Part shown: positions 27,033-36,974 of the stretch, piece by piece
How positions within the stretch are numbered: the stretch's first letter is position 1
Layout of the letters: each line of letters begins with the position of its first letter
NCBI GenBank assembly: GCA_018396675.1
Contig: JAGTQX010000009.1
Location: 1-57,884 of the forward strand
Direction of reading: 5' to 3'
From: Candidatus Bathyarchaeota archaeon
GTDB taxonomy: Archaea; Thermoproteota; Bathyarchaeia; Bathyarchaeales; Bathycorpusculaceae
DNA: 57,884 nucleotides
Made by a program: the position numbers and the translations under genes
The notes under the pieces: model-generated
What the model was told of the DNA's origin: nothing
Databases searched by the model: none
Seen by the model: the letters and a program-made list of their open reading frames with translations, nothing else

Positions 27033-28554
27033 CTTTCGTTTATCCGACTATTATGGTTTGTCGGTCTGCTTTTTGGCAGGGTTTTTTGTAAGGTTGATTC
27101 CTGAACTTTTGGCTTTTCCGCATCCTGTTGGTTTTGACACAGTTTACTATGCTGCTATAATTAAAAGTGGTGTTGTTTGGTCGCATTGGAGTGTGTTTTT
27201 CACTTATTCATGGCTTTTTCCAGCTATTTCGGTTTTGCTTCACCTAATTGTCGGGGGTGACCCGTTTTCTTTGTTGAAGATTTTGGCTCCTGTGCTTTTC
27301 GGATTAAATGTCGCTGGAGTTTTTTGGTTTGCTCGAAAAATGTTGGATTGGAATGTCCGCTTGAGTTTGTTGGCTGGAGTGTTTTTTGCTTTTCAGTTGG
27401 CTTCTTTGAGGATTAGTTGGGATTTGCTTAGGAACGCGCTTGGACTAGGTCTTCTGTTGTTCACTTTGCCTTTTGTGAAAGGTCTTGGTTCTAGAAGGGG
27501 GTTTGCAGTTTTTGTTCTGCTTTCTTTGCTTTCTGTTTTTGCACATGAATATGCTGCGGTAACGTTGCTTTTCATAGTTTTTGGCTTAGTTTTATGGTCT
27601 GCACTTAAAGGAGAGGCGTTGCAGCAAAATAAACGGTTGTTGTTGGCGTTTTCTCCTGCGTTGACGGTTTTTCTGGTTGGCGTTTGGTTGAGGTTTTTCC
27701 CAGTGCGTTACAGCGTTGAAACTAACGTTATAAATACTGGTGACGTTGTGTATGCCAGTGTTGGGCGCTTTTTCTTTTTAACGAATTATTTAAGTGTGAA
27801 GACTTCTGTTGACTTTTATGCGTCTTACGCCGACTTGCTTTTGAGTGTGGTTGCGCTTTTTCTTCTGCTTTATCTGCCTTGCATTTTTCTTGTTTGGAAG
27901 GGTTTTTTTAAAATTCGGGTTTTGAGCCTTTGGAGTGTTTTGCTTTTGGTGGGCGCGTTTGGATGTTTGGTTGTTCCTTTTTGCGCTTTGGAGTATTGGC
28001 ATCGTTGGATGTTTATGCTGGTTTACCCGTTCACTTTCTATGCTGTAAACCATGTTGGTGAAAGCCTGCGAGATTGTGGCGGCGGTTTATGCTTTGGCAG
28101 CAAGAAAGCCATAGGCATGGTTTTGGTTTCGGCTGTTTTGGGCTGTGTATATTTGGCTACTCCTGTTTTGATGAGCACTGTTAATGTTGGAATTTTTGCG
28201 CTTAACCCAGTTAACAAGTATTTTTCTTTTGCTCCTACTGTTCCTTACGTGGATGTTGATGATGTTGTTAGGGCTATGAAGTGGCTTAATGGGAATATGG
28301 GTGTTGAGTCGTGTGTGGTTTTGCAGCACGCGTTTTTGTGGTGGGGAAAATTATATTTAGATGATGTGCATGTAATCGTGCATTTTGAGAACGATGTTTA
28401 TTCGGCTTTGGATTCCGCTTTTGAGCATGGTTTTGGTAGAGTGTACTTTGTTTGGTGGAACACGCCTATCGGGTGGTACGGCGTCACTGTTCCCGAAGGG
28501 TTTGTTAGGCTGGAGGATTTCGGCAGAATATCCGTTTACGAGTTTACGGGGTGA
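27016..28554 (+). CDS. GT-C-like multi-span membrane protein
   Basis: 512 residues from GTG. About ten to twelve hydrophobic segments, an N-terminal loop with HPVGFDTVYYA that resembles the catalytic acid loop of GT-C enzymes, and a soluble tail after residue about 410. It is probably a polyprenyl-phosphate-sugar-dependent transferase or related membrane enzyme of the glycan pathway; the family cannot be fixed by eye. The base composition is strikingly T-rich in third positions. It overlaps both flanking genes. Confidence 0.6.
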   Translation: MHLFINFRLSDYYGLSVCFLAGFFVRLIPELLAFPHPVGFDTVYYAAIIKSGVVWSHWSVFFTYSWLFPAISVLLHLIVGGDPFSLLKILAPVLFGLNVAGVFWFARKMLDWNVRLSLLAGVFFAFQLASLRISWDLLRNALGLGLLLFTLPFVKGLGSRRGFAVFVLLSLLSVFAHEYAAVTLLFIVFGLVLWSALKGEALQQNKRLLLAFSPALTVFLVGVWLRFFPVRYSVETNVINTGDVVYASVGRFFFLTNYLSVKTSVDFYASYADLLLSVVALFLLLYLPCIFLVWKGFFKIRVLSLWSVLLLVGAFGCLVVPFCALEYWHRWMFMLVYPFTFYAVNHVGESLRDCGGGLCFGSKKAIGMVLVSAVLGCVYLATPVLMSTVNVGIFALNPVNKYFSFAPTVPYVDVDDVVRAMKWLNGNMGVESCVVLQHAFLWWGKLYLDDVHVIVHFENDVYSALDSAFEHGFGRVYFVWWNTPIGWYGVTVPEGFVRLEDFGRISVYEFTG

Positions 28555-29513
28555 AAACGTTGGTTGAGTTTGAAAGGCGCCTCGAATCTGTTGGGGTTGT
28601 TGAGGATAAGCCCTTTGTTGTTGTGGGTATACCAGCGTTTAACGAGGAGAAGACTATTGCAAGGGTTGTTTTGAACGCTCAAAGGTATGCGAGCGCTGTT
28701 ATTGTTTGTGATGATGGTTCAACGGATTTGACTGGTGAAATTGCTGAAAGACTTGGCGCTGAGGTTGTTAGGCATGAGCGGAATTTGGGTTATGGCGCGT
28801 CTATCCGCAGCATTTTTAAGCGTGCTAGGGATTTGGGGGCGGATGTTCTGGTTACTTTGGATGGGGATGGTCAGCATGATGCTTGTGAAATTCCAAACAT
28901 TGTGAATGCCGTCGTTGATGATGGTGTGGATATTGCCATTGGCAGCCGATTTGTTAATGAGGTTTCGGCGCGTGAGATGCCTTGGTATAGGCGTTTGGGT
29001 GTGAAGTTTATCACGGGGCTTACAAATAATTTGGCTAATGGCCGCGTTAAGGATGCGCAGAGCGGTTTTAGGGCTTATAGTCGCCGAGCTTTGGAAGTTT
29101 TGGATTTGAACGAGGACGGTATGGGTGTAAGTGTTGAAATTTTGTTTGAAGCGCAGAAGCGTGGCTTAAAGGTTAGGGAGGTTGCGGCTTCGTGCCGTTA
29201 TGATAAGACGCTTGAGCCTTCTACGCATAATCCTTTTAGGCATGGTGTTAGCGTTGTTATGTCGCTTGTGCGGCGTGTTGTTGAAGAAAGACCGTTGGTT
29301 TATCTTGGAGTGCCTGGAACATTATGCCTTTTTGTTGGCGCCTTTTTCGGAGTTTGGATGTTGCAAATATACGCTTTAGAGCATAAAATTGTGACGAATA
29401 TTGCTTTGGCCGCCATAACGTTTACGTTGATTGGGCTTTTCGCCGTGTTCACAGCCATAACACTATACGCAATAACAAGAATAACAACAAAACTAAACAA
29501 CCAGAAAACATAA
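28551..29513 (+). CDS. GT2 glycosyltransferase (dolichyl-phosphate sugar synthase type)
   Basis: 320 residues from GTG, overlapping the previous stop (GTGA). GT-A motifs are GIPAFNEEKTIA, CDDGSTDLTG and LDGDGQHD (metal site), followed by GSRFVN. Two C-terminal membrane segments. This is the DPM1/DPG-synthase layout that makes polyprenyl-phosphate mannose or glucose, which would feed the GT-C-like enzymes on either side. Confidence 0.9.
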   Translation: MKTLVEFERRLESVGVVEDKPFVVVGIPAFNEEKTIARVVLNAQRYASAVIVCDDGSTDLTGEIAERLGAEVVRHERNLGYGASIRSIFKRARDLGADVLVTLDGDGQHDACEIPNIVNAVVDDGVDIAIGSRFVNEVSAREMPWYRRLGVKFITGLTNNLANGRVKDAQSGFRAYSRRALEVLDLNEDGMGVSVEILFEAQKRGLKVREVAASCRYDKTLEPSTHNPFRHGVSVVMSLVRRVVEERPLVYLGVPGTLCLFVGAFFGVWMLQIYALEHKIVTNIALAAITFTLIGLFAVFTAITLYAITRITTKLNNQKT

Positions 29514-29527
29514 AAGATAAACGCAAT

Positions 29528-30736
29528 ATGCGAGTCCTTTTTGTTACACAACTTTTTGACCCGACACATGGTGGAGGAGAGACTATTTTTTATCTTGTTG
29601 CCAAGGAATTTGCTAAAAGAGGTCACGGCGTACACGTGCTTTGTCAAAGAGTTAAGGGTTGTAATTTTTCTATAAATCCGCTATCTAATTTGAAAATTCA
29701 CAATGTCCATCCCATCATTGACTATAAGGGCGGATTACCTTACAGCATACATAAAGGCGCAATTTATTTTTTTAATTCAATTAGAAGCGGGTTGAAGATA
29801 ATTAAAAGTGAAGGTATAGATATTATTCATGCAAATACTTATGTCCCAGTCTTTGTAGGTGTCGTTCTTTCAAAGCTTACTCATAGACCCCTAGTATTAA
29901 CAATTCATGATGTTGCTTTGACGAATGGATTATCTTTTTGGGAGAGATGGATGAACCAGTTTGGGGCTTCTTTTCTACACGCCTTTATTGGTTATATAAC
30001 TGAATTCTTGACAGTTAAAGCTCCGGCAAACGCGATCGCAACAGTCAGTGAAACAAGTCGTGATGATATATTTTTAGTCCGGAGGAATTCGTTTGTTTTT
30101 GTGATTCCGAATGGATTAGATTTGGAATCCTACATGAGTGATTTTTCGTCTATTCAGTATGGTGATGAAATTGTTTTTATTGGTAGATCCGTATATTATA
30201 AGAATCTTGAAGTTGTTTTGAAGGCCTTGAGAGATATTATTCACGATCATCCTAATGTAAAATTAATTGTTATCGGTCACGGTCCAATGTTATCAACTTG
30301 GAGAGAACTTTCAATTCGTTATGGTGTTGATAAAAACGTAGTTTTTACGGGTCATATTTCGCATGAGGAAAAGATAAGTATTCTGGCAGGGGCAAGAGCC
30401 TTGGTTTTGCCAAGTTTATGGGAAGGTTTTGGAATAGTTTTGTTGGAAGCTTGGGCGCTTAAAAAACCTGTGATTGTTTCAAAGGTTCCACCTTTAACCA
30501 ATATAGTTGAACATGGAAAAGATGGTTTTCACGCGCATCCGTTTAACCCTAAAGAGTGGGCTGAGTTTTTGGAGACACTTTTAAGCAATGGGGCTCTGGC
30601 AAAGAAAATGGGTGAAGCTGGTTATAGTAAGCTCACCAGCAAATTTGCTCTTCAAGCAACTGTACAAAAACTGGAAGATTTATACTTACAAATAATTCGG
30701 CGCAGGAATGGAGTTGCTATCTCATCTAAAAATTAG
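29528..30736 (+). CDS. GT4 glycosyltransferase
   Basis: 402 residues, GT-B fold. The N-terminal loop has THGGGETIF, and the C-terminal half has FIGRSVYYKNLEVV and the retaining signature SLWEGFGIVLLEAW. Sugar donor and acceptor unknown. It overlaps the next GT4 gene by 29 bp, and codon usage from here on is more A/T-rich than in the two preceding genes. Confidence 0.88.
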   Translation: MRVLFVTQLFDPTHGGGETIFYLVAKEFAKRGHGVHVLCQRVKGCNFSINPLSNLKIHNVHPIIDYKGGLPYSIHKGAIYFFNSIRSGLKIIKSEGIDIIHANTYVPVFVGVVLSKLTHRPLVLTIHDVALTNGLSFWERWMNQFGASFLHAFIGYITEFLTVKAPANAIATVSETSRDDIFLVRRNSFVFVIPNGLDLESYMSDFSSIQYGDEIVFIGRSVYYKNLEVVLKALRDIIHDHPNVKLIVIGHGPMLSTWRELSIRYGVDKNVVFTGHISHEEKISILAGARALVLPSLWEGFGIVLLEAWALKKPVIVSKVPPLTNIVEHGKDGFHAHPFNPKEWAEFLETLLSNGALAKKMGEAGYSKLTSKFALQATVQKLEDLYLQIIRRRNGVAISSKN

Positions 30737-31841
30737 CTTTTATAATCCTGTCAGTTTGAGCTACCAAGGCGGTGGAGAGCGTTGGATTATTGAAGTTGCA
30801 AAAAGGCTTTCAGCGAGAGGTCACCACGTGACTGTGCTGACGACTCTTTGGAGTCCTTCCGGGCAGAATAATGTAAATACCGTTTTTGAAGACATCGATA
30901 TACTTGAAACAAGATATGTTCGTTTTTTCAGAGGATTCGCTGTCCCTTCTGCACTGGATTTAAGTTTGCTGATTAGAACTTTTAACGAGTCAGACGTTGT
31001 TTATTTTTATGTTTATCCGCCAAATGAGCTACTGGCTTGGACGTTAAAGCATAAGATACGCACTCCGTTGGTTGGTGGCTTTCACACTTTCTTAGCGCCT
31101 GACCGCTTTTTCCTGCATCATATCTATAAGCCATTCTTCAAAAAAGCTCTACGCGCTTTTGATGGTTTGCATGTTTTGAATCGACATATCGCTAGTTTAA
31201 TGAAAGATTGGGGCTATACAAATATCTATTTTGTACCTAACGGGGTTGATACCTATCTTTTTCAATTAGGGAAGGGAAATTCTAGCTTTTTCAATGTGCT
31301 TTATGCAGGAAGGCTTACGGAGGATAAAGGTGCCGATGTTTTGCTTGACATCATACATTATGTTAATGAGAAATTAAGGATTCGGAACATCAAGTTTACC
31401 ATATGTGGATTTGGCCCTTTTCAGAGACTTGCTGAAGACATTGCAGGTGAATACGAGAATGTCGAGTACTTGGGTTTTGTCCCACGCGAAGATTTGCCAA
31501 ACATATATGGAAACGCAAATTTATTCCTAATTCCTTCAAAAACAGAAGGAATGCCTCTACGCTTGCTTGAGGCCCAATCATGCGGTCTGCCTGCTGTGGG
31601 ATCAAATATTCCTGGAATATCTGACGTAGTCATTAATGGGAAAACTGGCTTGCTCGTTGACGCTGGAAACGTATGCGCGTTTGCTGAGGCTATTAAAAGA
31701 TACTATTTGTTGTGGTGTGATTCGCCTGGACACTATTTTGAACTGAATAAAGCAATAAGGAAACACATAGTAAACAACTACGACTGGAACAGCGTAATAG
31801 ACAAAATAGAAAAAATGCTCACAAAACACACATCACCATAA
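30708..31841 (+). CDS. GT4 glycosyltransferase
   Basis: 377 residues, GT-B fold. N-terminal YQGGGERWI (donor/acceptor loop), C-terminal YAGRLTEDKGADVL and the E-x7-E region SKTEGMPLRLLEA. The ATG at 30708 lies within the end of the previous GT4; a later start near residue 6 would shorten the overlap. Acts in the same surface-glycan pathway by context. Confidence 0.88.
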   Translation: MELLSHLKISFYNPVSLSYQGGGERWIIEVAKRLSARGHHVTVLTTLWSPSGQNNVNTVFEDIDILETRYVRFFRGFAVPSALDLSLLIRTFNESDVVYFYVYPPNELLAWTLKHKIRTPLVGGFHTFLAPDRFFLHHIYKPFFKKALRAFDGLHVLNRHIASLMKDWGYTNIYFVPNGVDTYLFQLGKGNSSFFNVLYAGRLTEDKGADVLLDIIHYVNEKLRIRNIKFTICGFGPFQRLAEDIAGEYENVEYLGFVPREDLPNIYGNANLFLIPSKTEGMPLRLLEAQSCGLPAVGSNIPGISDVVINGKTGLLVDAGNVCAFAEAIKRYYLLWCDSPGHYFELNKAIRKHIVNNYDWNSVIDKIEKMLTKHTSP

Positions 31842-31862
31842 AGATACTCAAAAACCTAAGAA

Positions 31863-34370
31863 TTGATGTTTATGATAGCGATCATTTCCGTCGCTTTGAT
31901 ATTTTCCTATGGCTTCTTGATATTCAGAATCATCTTTCCGATTGAGAAAACACCCACAATTGCTGAAAAAATCGCATTATGGTTTTGCTTTGGCACAGTG
32001 GTGATGATATTAAACACCTTTATTTTGGGCTTAACTAATCTTCTTTTTTACCTTCCATTGATTCTCATCCTTCAAATTTTCATTCTTTTGGTTATCTCAT
32101 TAATCAAACAAAAGCATCATCTAAGGTTCGCTCTTTGCATAAACCGTTTTCAAGCTTTTCTTTTTTTACTCATAATTATTTTATTCCTTTCTGTAAGCGC
32201 AAGAACTGTTGATTTTCTTAGAAACTCAGACGAATACAAAAATGCTTTTTGGGCAAAAAAAATGATTGAAAACAACATATTGACAGCAGGAACTCTAGGA
32301 CGTGAGGGCATTGACGCTTTTCCCTCAAAAAGCGTTCTGGAAAACTGGTCATGGCTAGAAAGATATGTCTACGGGCTTTGTTTAGTTTACTTCTTTCAAA
32401 CAAGCAGTTACTCCTTGTTAAATGGACAAATCTTATCTGCACTTTTTTATTCAATGCTGATTCTTGCGACATTTTTACTGAGCAGCACAAGAGACGAAAA
32501 AACAGGGTTGATCGCCGCAATATTCACTGCCTTTAACCCCATGATCTTTGTTTTCAGCAACCATCTTATGACCGATATCCCCACCGCCGCTTTTACAACT
32601 TTTTCTTTGTATTTCTTCATAAAAAGCTATGAAGGAGAGTGCGTAGATAAACAAAGATTTCTTATTGCTCTTGTTTTTGCAGGTTTAGCTCTTTTTACCA
32701 AACCTACTTCTTTATTTATCTATCCTTTGATATCACTTTACGCATTCAAGAATAACATATCTAAAGGTAAAATAGAAACATTATTACGATTTTCTCCTTT
32801 ACTAATGTTCTTAACGGTTTTCTCTGCCGACTGGGTTCGCTGCTATCTAATTCAGCACCCCAACCCAAGCTGGAACATATTCACGCAAGCTCTTACTCTT
32901 GTCACATTTTCCATCAATGATTGGAGTAACTATCTTTTCACAAGTCCTACCGGCGCTTATGGTACATTTGTTTTTCCCTACTTTTACACGCATGGAATCC
33001 TGCTACTGGCTCTACTGGGTATAACAAATGTAGTAATCAAGGAAAGAACTCGCCTTAACGTGACATTTCTCAGCATCTTGGTATTTACACTTTGGCTATT
33101 CACAACAAGCGCTATATTAGGAGGAACCGTTAGACGTATTTTCATAGTTTTTCCCCTAATAATGTATTTTGCCGCTCTAGGACTCAAGTCTAGGAACTAT
33201 TTATCATTATCTTTAGTCCCATTTTTCCTTCTTTTAATGAGCATTCCCGAACAAGGATATGTCCCTTACATACAATCTAGCACTTTACCAGAAAATTTCA
33301 GACTAATTATAAAATCAATAGGAGCTACGGTCGTGTGTCTTAAAATAGCAGAATGGCTTCTTGGAAAACGAATCAAAAAACTAATAGTAAATGTAATAAG
33401 CACCTCAAAAGAGCATATCTTTAGCATTCCTTTTTATGAAATAACGTGTATCGCAATTTTATTCGTGACTATTAGCGCTTCGCTTTATAGCGGATACTTT
33501 TACGTAAATAACGGACCTGTTGAAATAAACGAAACAATAACCATTGAAACTGTAGGCATCAAGCAGGCAATAGAATGGATAGACGCCAACGTTCCATCTG
33601 GTAGCAAAATAGCAACAAACATAATCTTTGAGTTTCCATTTTATCTGTCATACCTCTTAGCAAAAAATTACACAGTAATTAACATCCCTGCTACTTACAA
33701 CTATTCCCAAGAGGAAGCTCATGAGGCCTTTTTTAACCTAACGTTTTCAGGAGAACCTGACTATCTGATAATATTTACCTCTATGGGCTACTGGCACTGG
33801 TACCCCTATCTTAAGGACTATCTGAATAACCCCCCGCCGAGAATGTATGAAATATACCGTTCTGAAAACTTCGTTGTTTATAGAACTTGGTCAGAAATTG
33901 GCGAAAGTGGCTGGAAAGATGATTCATTCTCCGAAAACTGGACATATGGATGGAGCAGAGATCAAAGGGGTTCTTATCAGATGGCAAGTTACGGGTTTAA
34001 AACAGATGGTGACATATTACATATGTTCGGTCTTTCTCAATCGAATGTATCAGATAATCGCACATGGGCACATTGGATTACAATAAGCACATCGAATCTT
34101 TCAGTTAATATAACCACCTACCCTTATCTTGTTTGTAGTTTTATGACAGCGAATTCAAATACTTCCACTCAAGTTGGTGTTGTCATTGATGGAAAAGATT
34201 TCTATCCGATCAACTTTGCCACTTCTACGAGATGGACTATCATGGTAGTTGACTTAAGGCGTTACGCAGAATCCGGAATTTTGACAGAAGTTTTTATTCG
34301 TGCAAGAGCGATTGGCGAAAACATGACAATAAATGCTTACTTTGACTATCTAGTACTTTCGTCAGGATAA
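31863..34370 (+). CDS. GT-C-like membrane mannosyltransferase-type protein with C-terminal sugar-binding-like domain
   Basis: 835 residues. About 13 membrane segments occupy the first 560 residues. The first large loop has RNSDEYKNAFWA, matching the Asp-Glu pair at the catalytic site of PMT/ArnT GT-C enzymes. The last 270 residues are extracytoplasmic with many N-x-S/T sites and a jelly-roll-like end (TYPYLVCSF, GVVIDGKDF). It likely uses polyprenyl-phosphate sugars to modify surface proteins or glycans. It is A/T-rich. It stands between two GT4 genes. Confidence 0.7.
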   Translation: MMFMIAIISVALIFSYGFLIFRIIFPIEKTPTIAEKIALWFCFGTVVMILNTFILGLTNLLFYLPLILILQIFILLVISLIKQKHHLRFALCINRFQAFLFLLIIILFLSVSARTVDFLRNSDEYKNAFWAKKMIENNILTAGTLGREGIDAFPSKSVLENWSWLERYVYGLCLVYFFQTSSYSLLNGQILSALFYSMLILATFLLSSTRDEKTGLIAAIFTAFNPMIFVFSNHLMTDIPTAAFTTFSLYFFIKSYEGECVDKQRFLIALVFAGLALFTKPTSLFIYPLISLYAFKNNISKGKIETLLRFSPLLMFLTVFSADWVRCYLIQHPNPSWNIFTQALTLVTFSINDWSNYLFTSPTGAYGTFVFPYFYTHGILLLALLGITNVVIKERTRLNVTFLSILVFTLWLFTTSAILGGTVRRIFIVFPLIMYFAALGLKSRNYLSLSLVPFFLLLMSIPEQGYVPYIQSSTLPENFRLIIKSIGATVVCLKIAEWLLGKRIKKLIVNVISTSKEHIFSIPFYEITCIAILFVTISASLYSGYFYVNNGPVEINETITIETVGIKQAIEWIDANVPSGSKIATNIIFEFPFYLSYLLAKNYTVINIPATYNYSQEEAHEAFFNLTFSGEPDYLIIFTSMGYWHWYPYLKDYLNNPPPRMYEIYRSENFVVYRTWSEIGESGWKDDSFSENWTYGWSRDQRGSYQMASYGFKTDGDILHMFGLSQSNVSDNRTWAHWITISTSNLSVNITTYPYLVCSFMTANSNTSTQVGVVIDGKDFYPINFATSTRWTIMVVDLRRYAESGILTEVFIRARAIGENMTINAYFDYLVLSSG

Positions 34371-34379
34371 ATTAGCGAA

Positions 34380-35591
34380 ATGAGAATCACACATGTTATT
34401 TCTTATTTTCAACCTAAACTAGGCTACCAGGAGTATTATCTCGCTAGAGAACAACAGAAAATGGGACATGAAGTTAGCATAGTCACCTCTAATAGTTACC
34501 GTCCATTTTCCAACCAACAATTTAATTTAAGACATAAAGATACAAATAATAGTAATATTTGCCTAGAAGAAAAGTTAAAAGTATATCGAATACCTGCAAT
34601 TTTCGAAATCGGGTCTTCTTATTGCCTGACTAGGGGCATAAAAAAAGTATTAGGCAAACTGTCTCCAGACGTAATTCACGCTCATGAAATCTATACTATA
34701 ACACCTTCGCTTCCAGCATTTTTCAAAAATCATATGAGATACAAGTACCTTATTGACACTCATGCTTACATGCCCTTTTACCCAAAAACTGCTCGATCAA
34801 TCGTGAATCTTCTTTCGTTCAAATTTCTTAAGAATATTCTTTTTAAATTTGCCATCAAGAATGCTGACGCGATCGTCGCTGTGGATTATAATCATCAGAA
34901 ATGGTTTTCAGACGAGTTCAAAGTTCCATCCAGTAATATTTACGTGATTCCCTTAGCTGCTGACCATCACTTGTTTAAGCCAAATCCAAAAATGAGAGAA
35001 GAGACAAGGTTTAAACTTGGAATTAAAAATAACGAACTCTTGATTGTTTATGCAGGCAAAATAATTCCATCAAAAGATATACATAAACTATTGCATGCCT
35101 ACGCGTATATATCCAAAACTAGAAAAAACATGAAATTGTTATTGATTGGTAGCGGCGATTCTCACTACACAAGTAAGCTAATCACTTTATCGCGTAAATT
35201 AGAAATAGCTAACAACATAATTTTCCATCCACCTGTCCCAAACAATGAATTACCAAAGTTCTACAATGCAGCAGATATCGGAATTTGGCCTGGCTCTCGT
35301 TCAATAACAATAATTGAAGCCATGGCAACGGGATTGCCCATCATCGTAACAAGAAACGATCCATTTGACGGCTATCCCTATGCTCATAACGCGAAACGGT
35401 ATCTCGAATACGAAAACGGATTAAGCTTTACAAGGGGAAATGTTGAAGAACTTGCCTCCTGTATTTCGTATCTCGCAGACAATGAAAAAATTAGAAATGA
35501 AATGGGTCAGAAATCTCGTAGACTTGTTGAAGATAAATTAAACTGGGAAATTATAACCAAAAAATTTTTGGAAGTTTATGAAAAACTATAA
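34380..35591 (+). CDS. GT4 glycosyltransferase
   Basis: 403 residues, GT-B fold, AT-rich coding. N-terminus SYFQPKLGYQEYYLARE; C-terminal half has VYAGKIIPSKDIHKLL. The retaining site is weaker than in its neighbours: GIWPGSRSITIIEAMATG has only the second Glu of the usual E-x7-E (Ser where the first is expected). So activity or donor may differ. Last intact gene of the glycan cluster. Confidence 0.83.
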   Translation: MRITHVISYFQPKLGYQEYYLAREQQKMGHEVSIVTSNSYRPFSNQQFNLRHKDTNNSNICLEEKLKVYRIPAIFEIGSSYCLTRGIKKVLGKLSPDVIHAHEIYTITPSLPAFFKNHMRYKYLIDTHAYMPFYPKTARSIVNLLSFKFLKNILFKFAIKNADAIVAVDYNHQKWFSDEFKVPSSNIYVIPLAADHHLFKPNPKMREETRFKLGIKNNELLIVYAGKIIPSKDIHKLLHAYAYISKTRKNMKLLLIGSGDSHYTSKLITLSRKLEIANNIIFHPPVPNNELPKFYNAADIGIWPGSRSITIIEAMATGLPIIVTRNDPFDGYPYAHNAKRYLEYENGLSFTRGNVEELASCISYLADNEKIRNEMGQKSRRLVEDKLNWEIITKKFLEVYEKL

Positions 35592-35731
35592 TAAGCTACA
35601 GCCAAGCTGAAATAAAAAGTAATTTTGACCTAACTCTCGTGGCAGAAACCCTAGTTGGAATAGAGACTCGGGCAAATGTCACTGAAACTTTTGAAATCAA
35701 CCAGCTATGTGCAGTAACTTACGGGGAATAA
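35591..35731 (+). pseudogene. Probable 3' remnant of a coding gene
   Basis: A 46-codon open frame without a usable ATG continues right after the GT4 stop and ends TAA at 35729. The translation has good coding character (LVAETLVGIETRANVTETFE near its centre). It looks like the C-terminal end of a deleted gene, perhaps a surface protein. A GTG at 35639 would give a peptide of about 30 residues instead. Confidence 0.35.
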
Positions 35732-35738
35732 ACCAAAA

Positions 35739-36383
35739 CTATTTTTGTTCCATTTTTCGCTTGTCTAAATCCATAAGCCCAACGCTGTCATCCTTCTTTT
35801 CCGCCGTCGCCTCATCTTCAGCACAGCCTAAAACATGATTACAGTATGGACAAACATTCACCAGCCTAGTTTTCCCACCGCTAAAATCCAACATAACTAA
35901 GGGCTTGCTGAAAACCCGCTCACATTTCGGACAACTAATAAGCATATGATTCACCTCTTCCGCCGCCGCAAACTTCTGACGAATCGGAAGAGGCTTAACT
36001 GGCTGTGGAGGTTGAGGCTTTGCCACGCTGCTGTTGCGTCGGCTCTTGACAAAACGCCAAGTTTCCAAGCCAAAGTAGGCAACGCTTAAAACAGCAGGCA
36101 AAGCCACAAATAGGTAAATTACTCTGACAACAGTCCAATAGCCAACAGCCCATTCTGGACTAAACTGCAAACCAAAACTGTAAAGCTCATTGTGAACAAT
36201 CCAGTCAATCTTGCCTAACAAAAACACAACAAACGCAGCGCTGATTAGCCACAGAACAAGAACGGCTCTGGCGAACCAACCGTTATCAAACAAGTCCTTC
36301 AAAGTCAAACTCCGAACCCAAACAAGACAAAGACGGAGAAACAACAAAAACATTGTGAAGCAATAATACAAACCCAAAAACAA
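35739..36383 (-). CDS. Membrane protein with C-terminal zinc ribbon (paralogue of next gene)
   Basis: 214 residues, family unknown. Three membrane segments occupy residues about 1-105; the motif DWIVHNELYSFGLQFSPEWA follows the second. The tail is Pro-rich and ends in a zinc ribbon, CPKCERVF...CPYCNHV (about 150-187). The same motif (LDFIVHRVLYGYGLRFSFDW) is in the adjacent gene at 36399, so the two are tandem paralogues. The first 20 residues are uncertain; GTG and TTG starts further in are possible. Confidence 0.6.
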   Translation of the reverse strand: MFLGLYYCFTMFLLFLRLCLVWVRSLTLKDLFDNGWFARAVLVLWLISAAFVVFLLGKIDWIVHNELYSFGLQFSPEWAVGYWTVVRVIYLFVALPAVLSVAYFGLETWRFVKSRRNSSVAKPQPPQPVKPLPIRQKFAAAEEVNHMLISCPKCERVFSKPLVMLDFSGGKTRLVNVCPYCNHVLGCAEDEATAEKKDDSVGLMDLDKRKMEQK

Positions 36384-36398
36384 TATTCAAAATAAGCT

Positions 36399-36905
36399 TC
36401 AACGCAAAATAAAAAACCAGAACACGCAAACAACCAAAAAGGCGACAGCAAGCAAACCCAACTGTGCATAACTGTTCCAAAAACCAAAAATTCTAAACCA
36501 AGGCATCCACCACCAAGCAACTTCGGCGGAAGGCAAACCGCCACCATCCCAGAAAACAAACCAAAAAACGTCAGTTAAACCACCCAAAAACAACAAAAAG
36601 ACGCTGAAAAACAAGCCTAAACCAACCTTTGCGGATTCACAACTTCTACCAGAACCGAGCCAATAAACAAAACCAACCGCAAAACCGAAAACCGTGAAAA
36701 CACCGCCATAAACAGCCCAATAAAAAGAAGCCCAATCAAAACTAAACCGCAAACCATAACCATACAAAACCCTGTGGACAATAAAATCTAAACCAGACAT
36801 CAAAACAAAAAAGAGAAAAATCAAAAAAACCAAACCCGAACACTTCAAAACAGCACCGAAACCAGCCAACCCGAAACCCAAACGTAAGTTCTCAACGCAA
36901 AACAC
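36399..36905 (-). CDS. Membrane protein, tandem paralogue of the gene at 35739
   Basis: 168 residues with about four membrane segments, very rich in F, W and G. It shares the IVH-x2-LY-x-[YF]-GL-x-FS motif and the following W-x3-YW with its downstream neighbour but lacks the zinc-ribbon tail. Strand-biased base use (C/A-rich plus strand) makes several opposite and shifted frames look open, but this frame is the one with the shared motif. It lies 69 bp from the tRNA-Pro(GGG) 3' end. Confidence 0.55.
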   Translation of the reverse strand: MFCVENLRLGFGLAGFGAVLKCSGLVFLIFLFFVLMSGLDFIVHRVLYGYGLRFSFDWASFYWAVYGGVFTVFGFAVGFVYWLGSGRSCESAKVGLGLFFSVFLLFLGGLTDVFWFVFWDGGGLPSAEVAWWWMPWFRIFGFWNSYAQLGLLAVAFLVVCVFWFFILR

Positions 36906-36974
36906 AAAAAGCCTATCAAAAATTCAGAATCAAAACCCAAACAGAAGCCGTACTGGTGTTCTTTGCGTCGGTAG

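Noticed and set aside
36286-36559. Shifted minus-strand frames rich in Cys, Phe and Leu
   Set aside because: Overlap the membrane paralogue genes in other frames; open only because of biased base composition.
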